Source: an uncultured Muribaculaceae bacterium | Lineage (GTDB): Bacteria > Bacteroidota > Bacteroidia > Bacteroidales > Muribaculaceae | Direction of reading: 5' to 3' | NCBI GenBank assembly: GCA_910578305.1 | Contig: CAJTQH010000068.1 | Location: 1-11,155 of the forward strand | DNA length: 11,155 nucleotides | Shown: one piece after another, positions 1 to 6,113 of the stretch | Layout of the letters: each line of letters opens with the position of its first letter | Numbering within the stretch: the first letter of the stretch is position 1 | Program-made: the position numbers and the translations under genes | Notes under the pieces: model-generated | Told to the model about the DNA's origin: nothing | Seen by the model: only the letters and a program-made list of their open reading frames with translations | The model's database searches: none

Positions 1-2
1 CA

Positions 3-260
3 CGCCACCTGCGCGAATCCCGATCCGACCTCGGTGCCTACACCGTCATCTGTCCCGAGACCGACATCGCCCGCCGCGAGCTCCGCTCACTCGAAGCTGT
101 CGTGGCATCCATCGAAAATCTTGATGCCACCGACCCCGCCGACCACCACTACCGGCCACCCCGTCCCGGCCCCCGCATACTCATCCTCGCGCCCCGCGCC
201 GACACCCCTGACCCCGATGCCACGGCATCACCGCCCCCTGCCATCAAAATCCCTGTCTAA
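3..260 (+). CDS. C-terminal fragment of an unidentified protein
   Basis: The window opens inside a gene read in frame 3 and ending at TAA 258-260; 86 codons are visible and the N-terminus lies outside. This frame was preferred over the longer overlapping open frame starting at 34 because its third codon positions are almost all C or G and its composition is protein-like (AYTVICPETDIARRE, then RSLEAVVASIENLDATD). The alternative frame gives a low-complexity Pro/Ser/Thr peptide that runs on into the downstream repeats. The last 35 or so residues are rich in Pro, Arg and Asp with a short hydrophobic patch (RILILAP), and look disordered. No family is recognised and no function is proposed. The segment is visibly more GC-rich than the genes to its right, which may mean different ancestry or simply strong codon bias. 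Confidence 0.6.
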   Translation, partial: RHLRESRSDLGAYTVICPETDIARRELRSLEAVVASIENLDATDPADHHYRPPRPGPRILILAPRADTPDPDATASPPPAIKIPV

Positions 261-393
261 GCGGCAGCTGCCCCCGCTCCCCAAAGGTAAACCGGCAGCA
301 AAGAGCACACTGACAAACTTCCATACCCCACCCCCAAGGGCGGCACACAACCCCGTGCGGCGGCATACGTTCATCGCACACCCGCCCTTAATC

Positions 394-424
394 CATAGGT
401 GGGAGGGCTTCCAGCCCTCGCACG
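394..424. repeat. Palindromic repeat copy 1 (GGGC/GCCC stem type)
   Basis: The unit begins CATAGGTGGG and contains the palindrome GAGGGCT-TCC-AGCCCTC at 403-419 (7-bp perfect stem, 3-nt loop), followed by GCACG. The sequence after it (ATCATCAGCAA) recurs after copy 2, so the repeated block is longer than the hairpin alone. Confidence 0.85.
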
Positions 425-461
425 TTATCATCAGCAACGTCCGACTGCAACCGCGCACCAA

Positions 462-492
462 CATAGGAGGGAGGGCTTCCAGCCCTCGCACG
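462..492. repeat. Palindromic repeat copy 2 (GGGC/GCCC stem type)
   Basis: CATAGGAGG is followed by the same GAGGGCT-TCC-AGCCCTC palindrome at 471-487 and then GCACG. It is preceded by GCACCAA, a context shared with copy 4. Stem and loop are identical to copy 1; the lead sequence differs by one base. Confidence 0.85.
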
Positions 493-507
493 ATTCCATC
501 AGCAAAG

Positions 508-536
508 CATAGGAGGGACGGCTTCCAGCCGTCGCG
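508..536. repeat. Palindromic repeat copy 3 (CGGC/GCCG stem type)
   Basis: CATAGGAGG is followed by GACGGCT-TCC-AGCCGTC at 517-533. Compared with copies 1 and 2, one G in the left arm is C and the matching C in the right arm is G. The stem therefore stays perfect although both arms changed. Confidence 0.85.
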
Positions 537-604
537 TTTCACACGAATCGCCTTCGCCAAGACCGTAATCCCTCGCGTGTTGTCGCCATAAATCCTGATA
601 ACCA

Positions 605-627
605 GTAGGGACGCGCCACTGGTGCAC
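605..627. repeat. Possible related repeat element, GTAGGGACGCGCC type
   Basis: GTAGGGACGCGCC is followed by ACT and GGTGCACC. The arms GCGCC and GGTGC can pair around the ACT loop with one G-U wobble. It lies directly before copy 4 and shares the TAGG-GGAC lead with the other repeats, so it may be a diverged member or a second family. There is only one copy here, so the call is tentative. Confidence 0.35.
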
Positions 628-630
628 CAA

Positions 631-660
631 CGTAGGAGGGACGGCTTCCAGCCGTCGCAC
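631..660. repeat. Palindromic repeat copy 4 (CGGC/GCCG stem type)
   Basis: CGTAGGAGG is followed by GACGGCT-TCC-AGCCGTC at 640-656 and GCAC. Stem and loop match copy 3. The preceding GCACCAA matches the context of copy 2, which suggests the copies arose by duplication of a longer block or by repeated insertion at similar sequence. Confidence 0.85.
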
Positions 661-698
661 TCCCATCGAAAGCGTTCCACCATCAAAACCCAATAACA

Positions 699-735
699 AA
701 AAAAACGGCGGCAAAACACTTGCCGCCGTTTTTTT
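699..735. terminator. Strong symmetric intrinsic terminator
   Basis: Arms 699-714 and 720-735 are perfectly complementary: an A tract, CGGCGGC and AA, then a 5-nt loop (AACAC), then TT, GCCGCCG and a run of seven T. It can work on both strands. On the + strand it would end transcription of the gene that stops at 260; no - strand gene runs into it. It also insulates the two-component system that follows. Confidence 0.92.
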
Positions 736-945
736 ATACCCCCTCGCGCAAAACACGCACCACCCCCGCATCATCGCGCCGTAACTTTACACCAAACAGT
801 CGACATCAGATTCAATTAACTTACATTAACGCATATATCATCATAAACACTATTCATAGTAAAAATCGTGGAATTTGACACTTCAACACTCACTATATGA
901 ATTATATATTTTGAAAAACAGCTATGTTTTACCAATTTTGTAACT
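736..945 (+). promoter_or_regulatory. Upstream region of the two-component operon
   Basis: The 210 bases between the terminator and the kinase start shift from GC-rich to AT-rich around 780. No perfect TAnnTTTG box is present. Near matches are TAACTTTA at 782-789, which would give a leader of about 150 nt, and TATATTTTG at 905-913, one T too long, which would give a leader of about 25 nt. The ATG at 946 has no Shine-Dalgarno sequence, as usual in this phylum. The promoter is somewhere in this region, but its exact position cannot be fixed by eye. Confidence 0.5.
811..830. repeat. Tandem 10-bp direct repeat, possible operator
   Basis: TTCAATTAAC is followed at once by TTACATTAAC; eight of ten positions agree and ATTAAC recurs with 10-bp (one helical turn) spacing. 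LytTR-domain regulators bind pairs of direct repeats, and the regulator is encoded just downstream, so autoregulation is a possible reading. Known LytTR sites are usually spaced by about two turns, so the fit is imperfect. Confidence 0.3.
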
Positions 946-2055
946 ATGTACAAAGACAATGTATACCTCAACGACTCATCATACAGATATAACTCCAATG
1001 ATGCTCCACGCCACAGACTAATCTCTATTGTGATTCTGGTATTGAGCATATCTGTTGTCTACATTATGCCAGATGTACTCATATCCGGCAACAATCCCGC
1101 ACACCACAGCATACCCATCGGTCTGTACGTAAAACAATCTGTATATCTGATCATATTTCTCATCAACTACTTTGTAATCATAGACCGCACCATAATACGC
1201 GGACGCCAATGGGGACGCTTTTCACTGGCAAACACCATAGTGTACCTATTGGCTATCGGCGTATTATCATGGAACTGGACAGTCTTGACACCCGACACAA
1301 TTCACCAGCACATCGGCAGACCTCATATGCGGGAGTCGTCGGACATATGGGAAATCGTATCACGCGACACAGCCATGATAGTGCTCACAATAGCACTGAG
1401 TGTAGCCATAAAACTCGCTCAGAATCTGCTCAGAATAGAACGTCAGAGAGCTGAGATTAGAGCAATGCGACAGGACATGGAACTTTATCAACTGAAAGCC
1501 CAGCTCAATCCACACTTCCTTTTCAACACACTCAACAGCATATACGTTCTGGTCGATCTGGATTCATCAAAAGCACAGGAAGCACTGCACAAACTGAGCA
1601 AAATGCTTCGCTACGTACTCTACGACGATTCAAAGACCGTGACACTCGACGACGAATTGGAATTCATCCGCAGCTACATGGATCTTATGAGGCTGCGCAT
1701 GCCGGCATCCATACCGGTCAATGCCAAACTCCATGCAGGAGACTGCGCTTCGGCTCCCATCGAGCCCCTCATATTCATCAATGTTGTGGAAAACGCGTTT
1801 AAATACGGATGTGGGGCATCTGCCGGTCAGAAAGGCATATCGCTTAACATCACAGCCGAGGCTGGCATAGTGACATGCGATGTATCCAACTATTATACCG
1901 CCATCGGAAAACAAAGTCAGAGCACACACTCCACAGGCATAGGACTTGATAATCTGCGGCGACGCCTGGCACTCATATACCCTGGACGACACTCCATAAC
2001 CATTACCGACACCGGCAACCTGTATCGCGTAATCATCACATTACAACTCATATAA
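946..2055 (+). CDS. LytS-type membrane sensor histidine kinase (His_kinase/PF06580)
   Basis: This 369-residue protein is the sensor of a LytS/LytTR two-component system. The N-terminal part has about four hydrophobic segments (near 25-41, 62-79, 93-111 and 143-160), so it is an inner-membrane protein; no separate periplasmic ligand domain is seen. A charged linker (RIERQRAEIR) leads to the His_kinase signature LNPHFLFNTLNSI with phospho-acceptor His190. The ATP-binding part carries the N-box IFINVVENAFKYG (Asn283) and the G-box STGIGLDNLRRRL (331-340). All key residues are present. It autophosphorylates and passes phosphate to the regulator encoded 46 nt downstream, probably in one transcript. 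The signal sensed is unknown. Length and layout are normal for Bacteroidota members; none of the common lytS or natK names can be assigned. Confidence 0.9.
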   Translation: MYKDNVYLNDSSYRYNSNDAPRHRLISIVILVLSISVVYIMPDVLISGNNPAHHSIPIGLYVKQSVYLIIFLINYFVIIDRTIIRGRQWGRFSLANTIVYLLAIGVLSWNWTVLTPDTIHQHIGRPHMRESSDIWEIVSRDTAMIVLTIALSVAIKLAQNLLRIERQRAEIRAMRQDMELYQLKAQLNPHFLFNTLNSIYVLVDLDSSKAQEALHKLSKMLRYVLYDDSKTVTLDDELEFIRSYMDLMRLRMPASIPVNAKLHAGDCASAPIEPLIFINVVENAFKYGCGASAGQKGISLNITAEAGIVTCDVSNYYTAIGKQSQSTHSTGIGLDNLRRRLALIYPGRHSITITDTGNLYRVIITLQLI

Positions 2056-2101
2056 TTGACAATTTCAAAACAGTACATCATCATACCCCAACACTCATTT
2101 C

Positions 2102-2866
2102 ATGAAAATACTCCGCACCTGCGTCATCGACGATGAACCATTAGCTGCCCGACTTATTGAAAATTACGTAACTAAAACTCCGTTCCTGCAACTTGTCGGA
2201 GTTTTCGAATCGGCACAGGAAGCCGTGCGCACAGTTATCGAAGGTGAGATAGACCTTGTATTTCTCGACATCAATATGCCGCAACTCAATGGCCTGGAAT
2301 TTGCCCGCATACTTCCACGCCGCTGCAAAGTAGTGTTCACTACCGCATACGACAATTTCGCGCTGCAAGGATTCCGAGTCAACGCACTCGACTATCTTCT
2401 GAAACCGATAAACTACGAGGAGTTTTTCAATGCCGCATCAAAAGCACTCACGGCCCTGTCGGGTGGATCTGAAGACATCTCCGCCACAGGATCGGAATTT
2501 ATCATAGTAAAAAGCGAATACAAGCTGCAGCAGATACCGGTTCGCGACATATTGTTCATCGAAGGAGTAAAAGACTATGTGAAAATATACCTTGACGGAG
2601 AGACAAAGGCAGTGATGACCCTAATGAACATGCGCACACTCGAGCAGGAACTTCCATCGAGAATGTTCATGAGAGTACACAGGTCGTTCATAGTCAACAC
2701 GTCAAAGATAAGAGTCATCGAACGCAAGCGCATTGTATTCGACAACACGTACATACCTGTCAGCGACAGTTATAGTAAAGAATTCAATGACTTTATCAAC
2801 TCACGCCTCGTCGGAGGCAACCGCACTCAGGCAGCTCCCTCACAGACATCCGACAACGCTTTATGA
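2102..2866 (+). CDS. LytTR-family response regulator
   Basis: This is a 254-residue DNA-binding response regulator, partner of the kinase just upstream. The receiver domain spans about residues 1-120, with acidic pocket Asp10-Asp11, phospho-acceptor Asp56 in LVFLDINMP, switch Thr81 and Lys101 in YLLKP. A LytTR DNA-binding domain fills about 136-240: KSEYKLQQIPVRDILFIEG, then the conserved MFMRVHRSFIVN and IPVSDSY. The last 15 residues are polar and probably disordered. LytTR domains bind direct repeats upstream of target genes; targets are not evident apart from the possible operator at 811-830. The gene has no Shine-Dalgarno sequence. It ends at 2866, facing the convergent rpiB, with a hairpin between them. 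Confidence 0.93.
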   Translation: MKILRTCVIDDEPLAARLIENYVTKTPFLQLVGVFESAQEAVRTVIEGEIDLVFLDINMPQLNGLEFARILPRRCKVVFTTAYDNFALQGFRVNALDYLLKPINYEEFFNAASKALTALSGGSEDISATGSEFIIVKSEYKLQQIPVRDILFIEGVKDYVKIYLDGETKAVMTLMNMRTLEQELPSRMFMRVHRSFIVNTSKIRVIERKRIVFDNTYIPVSDSYSKEFNDFINSRLVGGNRTQAAPSQTSDNAL

Positions 2867-2874
2867 CGGTGGTG

Positions 2875-2919
2875 GTGATGGCCGTGCGCCCCGTCCTGGC
2901 GGGGCGCGGCACGCATCAC
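2875..2919. terminator. GC-rich hairpin between convergent genes
   Basis: GCCGTGCGCCCCG (2881-2893) and CGGGGCGCGGC (2900-2910) pair around a 6-nt loop with a 2-nt bulge. Outer bases GTGATG (2875-2880) and CATCAC (2914-2919) extend the stem across an internal loop. It lies just after the response regulator and touches the last codons of rpiB, where a shared bidirectional terminator would be expected. No U tract follows on either strand, so it may act as an RNA-stabilising or factor-assisted end rather than a classic intrinsic terminator. Confidence 0.5.
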
Positions 2920-3374
2920 TTTACGGAGATCTTCTCCACGCGGCGCACATGGCGTCCGCCTTCAAACGCAGTGTTCAGAAACACATCCACTATACGCAGT
3001 GCCGTATCGCGGTCGATGAATCGCGCCGGAAGCACCAGCACATTGGCATCATTGTGCTGACGCGCCAGCTCGGCAAGTTCGGGAGTCCAGCACAAAGCGG
3101 CGCGTATACCCTGATGCTTGTTAAGTGTCATTGATATGCCATTGCCGCTGCCACACATGGCTATGCCGGGATAGTCACGGCCACTCTCCACTGCAAGCGC
3201 ACATGGATGTGCGAAATCAGGATAGTCGCAGCTGTCTGACGAATGCGTGCCGAAATCCTCGGTCGCCACACCCTTTGATTCAAGATACTCTATTATTGCC
3301 TGTTTGAGTTCGTAGCCGGCATGATCGCTGCACATGGCCACTTTTTTGTCGGGTTCAAGTATGCTGTATGACAT
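2916..3374 (-). CDS. rpiB: Ribose-5-phosphate isomerase B (RpiB/LacAB family)
   Basis: This 152-residue cytosolic enzyme interconverts ribose 5-phosphate and ribulose 5-phosphate in the non-oxidative pentose phosphate pathway. Family signatures are complete: CSDHAGYELK near the N-terminus (Asp17, His18), GTHSSDSCDYPDFA (42-55), and GIAMCGSGNGISM with the presumed catalytic Cys74 and phosphate-binding loop. These are followed by NKHQGIRAALC and the ARQHNDANVLVLPARFI block (His107). Length is typical. It is the last gene of the - strand cluster, 33 nt after the dehydrogenase gene, and has no obvious promoter of its own in that gap. In many Bacteroidota rpiB sits next to transketolase, which is not the case here. 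Related LacA/LacB galactose-6-phosphate isomerases share the fold, but with a single gene RpiB is the likelier reading. Confidence 0.93.
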   Translation of the reverse strand: MSYSILEPDKKVAMCSDHAGYELKQAIIEYLESKGVATEDFGTHSSDSCDYPDFAHPCALAVESGRDYPGIAMCGSGNGISMTLNKHQGIRAALCWTPELAELARQHNDANVLVLPARFIDRDTALRIVDVFLNTAFEGGRHVRRVEKISVK

Positions 3375-3407
3375 TGGAATATGATATTTATGATAAATGA
3401 TTGATTG

Positions 3408-4145
3408 TTACATATTGAGATTGATGCGTTTCCATACACAGCGTGGTATCATGCGCCAGAGCCCCACTATCACCTTCCAGCGGGAGTCTATCACGGCACG
3501 ACGCTTACGCTTCATTATGGCACGCTCTATAAGCGGGCACACATAGTCCACACTCATTATCATCGGATAGTCGTGCTTGGCATCGAGCAGATCCGTACGT
3601 ACAAATCCCGGACGTATATCAGTAAAGCGCACATTGACACGCTGAGTATAGGCAAGCTGTTCGAGTGAATCCATGAACGTCTGCTGGAAACGCTTCGAGC
3701 TGCTGTATGCAGCGGCAATGCCCATACCGCGTGTACCGGCCACCGACGTTATCGCGGCTATCTGTCCGGTGTGAACGTTGGCGGTGTCGCGGAAGTATTT
3801 GTATGCCGCCGACAATATGCGCGCATACCCGACTACATTGGTCTGCAGCGTATCTGTCAGCTTGGTCTGGTTCAGATCCGGATCCTGAAATCCCACACCG
3901 GCAGCATAGAGCAGCACATCCATGCCGTCAGTCATCTCTATCAGATCGTAAAACCGCCCTACACAGTCGGCGGCAGTGACGTCGATAGTCTTGTATATGA
4001 TATTGTCAGGACACACACTCTGGATGTCTTTCAGTCGGTTTTCACGTCGCGCGGCGATGCCCACACGCCAGCCGGCACGTGCGAAGTCAGTGGCAATACG
4101 GGCTCCTATACCCGACGATGCCCCTATGATAATAATCTTTTTCAT
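3408..4145 (-). CDS. Short-chain dehydrogenase/reductase (classical SDR)
   Basis: This 245-residue protein is a probable cytosolic NAD(P)H-dependent oxidoreductase. The Rossmann nucleotide loop is GASSGIG (8-14), the strand-4 motif is AAG (81-83), the structural Asn is Asn103, and the catalytic set is Ser134, Tyr147 and Lys151 (YSSSK). Arg33-Arg34 at the end of the second strand suggests preference for NADP(H). RPGFVRTDL (about 180-190) is the usual post-catalytic PG segment. The C-terminal 40 residues are basic with a hydrophobic stretch (KVIVGLW) that may contact the membrane, as in SDRs acting on lipid-like substrates; this is inference. The substrate cannot be told. It starts 12 nt after the DUF6048-like gene and is followed by rpiB at 33 nt. 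Confidence 0.88.
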   Translation of the reverse strand: MKKIIIIGASSGIGARIATDFARAGWRVGIAARRENRLKDIQSVCPDNIIYKTIDVTAADCVGRFYDLIEMTDGMDVLLYAAGVGFQDPDLNQTKLTDTLQTNVVGYARILSAAYKYFRDTANVHTGQIAAITSVAGTRGMGIAAAYSSSKRFQQTFMDSLEQLAYTQRVNVRFTDIRPGFVRTDLLDAKHDYPMIMSVDYVCPLIERAIMKRKRRAVIDSRWKVIVGLWRMIPRCVWKRINLNM

Positions 4146-4157
4146 AATCAGTAACGG

Positions 4158-5039
4158 TTACTTGGTGTCTGCATCTGTAGTAACCGCTGACACTTCCGGC
4201 TTGTTCAACGGCAGTGTATAGCTGATCGAAAAACTTCCCGTAAACGACGATCCGCGCTTACCGAATCCGGGGATATACATCGGCTTGCCGTATTTGGCTT
4301 TTCCCTCATGAAGCAGCGAATGATACTTCACAGTCCAGCCGAGAGATATGTTTTTTATTATCCCCACCCTGACTCCGGCCACAAATTCAAAGAATCCCGC
4401 CGTACTGCTCTGTGACGGTATATTGAATTTCATATCCTCGTCCCAATAGCCCGGCGGCATTGTCACATTCGTGACCTCGTAGCTGAATGGAGTGAATCCA
4501 TAGCGTACACCGGCCACAAGCTGATATTTGGGATTATTGTTATAAAACACATTGTAGTTGATGCCTATTCTAAAAAACGGCGACATTTTTGTCTTAAACG
4601 TATAGTTCTTGCCGTCGGGTGTTTCGTCGCAACTTCCGAATCCGGCTTCAATCACCGGCTTGTAACGGTTGTGCAGACTGAGTTCGGCCCAGAAATCCAC
4701 ACCGCCGTAATGCTGTCCGAATATGCGCATGGCAGGATCCCAAAGGTTCACCCCCACGGTCACAGATTCCATCAGCGGATATATCATCCCTGTTTTCTTG
4801 GCTACTACGGTGGTATCTATCCACTCCTGACCGGTGATTGTATCCACAAACACCACATTACCCTGTGAGTCCCTCATCTCAGCCAGCCCCTCCTTCGGAT
4901 CGGCTGGCTGCTCCGTGACAGGATCTCCGCCCGGACCGGTCTTGGGTATCACGGGAGTGATCTTGCGCTGGGCGCACACATGTATGGCTATACCCAGAAT
5001 TATTATGACGGCCGTAATGAAGTATCTGCTTGGTCTCAT
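4158..5039 (-). CDS. DUF6048-like exported beta-rich protein
   Basis: A 293-residue protein of unknown function. It starts with a signal peptide (basic start, hydrophobic residues 7-22, probable cleavage after VCA at 23). A Pro/Gly-rich linker (about 28-50) follows, and from about 85 there are alternating hydrophobic and aromatic strands with Gly turns (VTVGVNLWDP, YGGVDFWAELSL, YQLVAGVRYGF, FFEFVAGVRVGI, GSFSISYTLPL). This pattern suggests a small outer-membrane beta-barrel. From memory it resembles the Bacteroidota family DUF6048, normally found beside a DUF6452 lipoprotein, exactly as here; the family number should be checked. Its ATG overlaps the lipoprotein's TGA by 4 nt (5036-5039), implying translational coupling and possibly a physical partnership in the outer membrane. 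The last 12 residues are polar. Confidence 0.75.
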   Translation of the reverse strand: MRPSRYFITAVIIILGIAIHVCAQRKITPVIPKTGPGGDPVTEQPADPKEGLAEMRDSQGNVVFVDTITGQEWIDTTVVAKKTGMIYPLMESVTVGVNLWDPAMRIFGQHYGGVDFWAELSLHNRYKPVIEAGFGSCDETPDGKNYTFKTKMSPFFRIGINYNVFYNNNPKYQLVAGVRYGFTPFSYEVTNVTMPPGYWDEDMKFNIPSQSSTAGFFEFVAGVRVGIIKNISLGWTVKYHSLLHEGKAKYGKPMYIPGFGKRGSSFTGSFSISYTLPLNKPEVSAVTTDADTK

Positions 5040-5548
5040 CGGTTACTGCTGGTGTTGGTTCGGAAGAATATTTTTATACGTTGCAGGTTAGTGTTGGTAA
5101 TGATGGAGTCGGCTATAGCCACCGAGTCTATCAGATGATATGTGTGACTCATCGAACGTATATGATATGTCAGCATCGCACCGCATTCTTCCGATGCGAA
5201 ATACGGTGTCGAAGTATAGACAAACGTTATGGTATCGTTGAGAGCATCGTCATCAAGCGACTCCTGTGTGTAATGAAAGCAATAAGATGTCTGCTCATTC
5301 TGCGAGCGAAACGGCAGATACACCTCGCTCAACGTACTACCGGCAGGATATAGCACCGAGTCGCCGGGAGCACCGACACCATACACCTCTATAGTGTTCA
5401 GCGATATGCCCTGCTCGCTTTCCGACGAATAGAACCCGGCAAGCGGCAGACTGCTCTGATTCTCAATACAACCCGATGCATTGCATCCGGTAAGCACTGA
5501 CGAAGCTGCCGTTGCTATCAGAAGAGCGGAAGTCAGAATTTTCCCCAT
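5036..5548 (-). CDS. DUF6452-like lipoprotein
   Basis: A 170-residue predicted lipoprotein of unknown function. The signal peptide runs to a lipobox LTGC with the lipidated Cys at 22; two more Cys follow soon (CNASGC) and one lies later in EECGAMLTYHI. The mature part is beta-rich, with the segments FYSSESEQGISLNTIEVYG, YLPFRSQNEQTSYCFHY and TITFVYTSTPYFASEECG. This pattern (short strand, small-molecule-like turn, conserved EECG near the C-terminus) matches my memory of DUF6452, which is restricted to Bacteroidota. The ATG at 5548 lies inside the end of the nitroreductase gene (16-nt overlap), and its stop overlaps the next start by 4 nt, so it is tightly coupled on both sides. It probably sits at the periplasmic face of a membrane and works with the DUF6048-like protein. 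Confidence 0.75.
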   Translation of the reverse strand: MGKILTSALLIATAASSVLTGCNASGCIENQSSLPLAGFYSSESEQGISLNTIEVYGVGAPGDSVLYPAGSTLSEVYLPFRSQNEQTSYCFHYTQESLDDDALNDTITFVYTSTPYFASEECGAMLTYHIRSMSHTYHLIDSVAIADSIITNTNLQRIKIFFRTNTSSNR

Positions 5549-6069
5549 CGTATAATTTCTTCAGAGGCTTTACGTTTTTTCTCAGGCACAGCCGACTCCG
5601 GATCGGGATATCCGAGAGGAATTATTGCAATCGCTTCAAGATTATCGGGCAGATTGAGCGTTTCTCGCAGACGCGGCTCATCGAAATTACATATCCAGCA
5701 CGATCCCAGTCCGGCTGCAGTGGCGGCAAGACAGATATGCTCTACGGCTATCGACAGATCCACATCAGTATGATCCTTGCTGTCATCTGCACGATGCCAG
5801 GCCTGATCGTGGTCGCCTATTGCCACCACAAACACCGGCACATTGTCCACCCAGTCACGACCGTAGCATCCAGCTATCTCTTTACACAGTTCGGGAGTAT
5901 CTGCCACTACATATTGCCACGGCTGGCGGTTGCAGGCAGACGGAGCCAGACGTGCGGTTTCGAGCACTGCCATTATGGTTTCACGGGCCACAGGGGTCGA
6001 AAGATATTTACGGCAGGAATAACGCGCCTTCACCAGATCAAGAAAATTGCAGTAAGTATTGTTGTCCAT
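5533..6069 (-). CDS. Nitroreductase-family FMN oxidoreductase
   Basis: A 178-residue cytosolic flavoprotein of the nitroreductase superfamily. The N-terminal FMN-binding motif is ARYSCRKY (15-22: Arg16, Ser18, Arg20). It is followed by the signature APSACNRQPW (42-51), the mid-region DLSIAVEHICLAATAAGLGSC with GLGSCWI at 120-126, and the C-terminal IIPLGYP (149-155). Such enzymes work as dimers and reduce nitroaromatics, quinones or enones with NAD(P)H; the natural substrate cannot be inferred. Length fits the short subgroup. It begins 44 nt after the glycosyltransferase gene, without a terminator or clear promoter between them, and its last 16 nt overlap the lipoprotein start. Its role in an otherwise envelope-related cluster is unclear; redox housekeeping by operon co-location is as likely as a specific pathway step. 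Confidence 0.9.
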   Translation of the reverse strand: MDNNTYCNFLDLVKARYSCRKYLSTPVARETIMAVLETARLAPSACNRQPWQYVVADTPELCKEIAGCYGRDWVDNVPVFVVAIGDHDQAWHRADDSKDHTDVDLSIAVEHICLAATAAGLGSCWICNFDEPRLRETLNLPDNLEAIAIIPLGYPDPESAVPEKKRKASEEIIRWGKF

Positions 6070-6113
6070 CTGATTGTCAATATAAAGTGAGAATATGAGA
6101 ATTGTTATTGTTG

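Larger units (their letters stand above)
261..698. other. GC-rich gene-free stretch holding a palindromic repeat cluster
   Basis: About 440 bases between the stop codon at 260 and the terminator at 699 contain no convincing gene. Open frames on both strands here translate the repeats themselves, giving recurring peptides such as GWKPSLL and RRLEAVPP, which are typical artefacts of this kind of repeat. The first 130 bases show nothing recognisable. From 394 on there are four copies of a short palindrome and one related element, listed separately. If the upstream gene stops at the 699 terminator, all of them would sit in its 3' untranslated RNA. Confidence 0.7.

Noticed and set aside
34..591. 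Long + strand open frame of 185 codons
   Set aside because: It overlaps the better-supported frame ending at 260, is low-complexity Pro/Ser/Thr, and its second half is translation of the palindromic repeats.
394..660. CRISPR array
   Set aside because: Units are spaced irregularly (15 to about 95 nt), the spacers are partly repeated themselves, there are no cas genes, and the palindrome is a short REP-like hairpin.
228..774. Two - strand open frames with repeated GWKPSLL and RRLEAVPP peptides
   Set aside because: The repeated peptides are only the DNA repeats read in different frames, and the frames run through a strong terminator.
875..880. TTGACA as a sigma-70 type -35 box for the kinase gene
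   Set aside because: Bacteroidota primary sigma uses a different consensus, and no TATAAT-like element follows at 16-18 bp.
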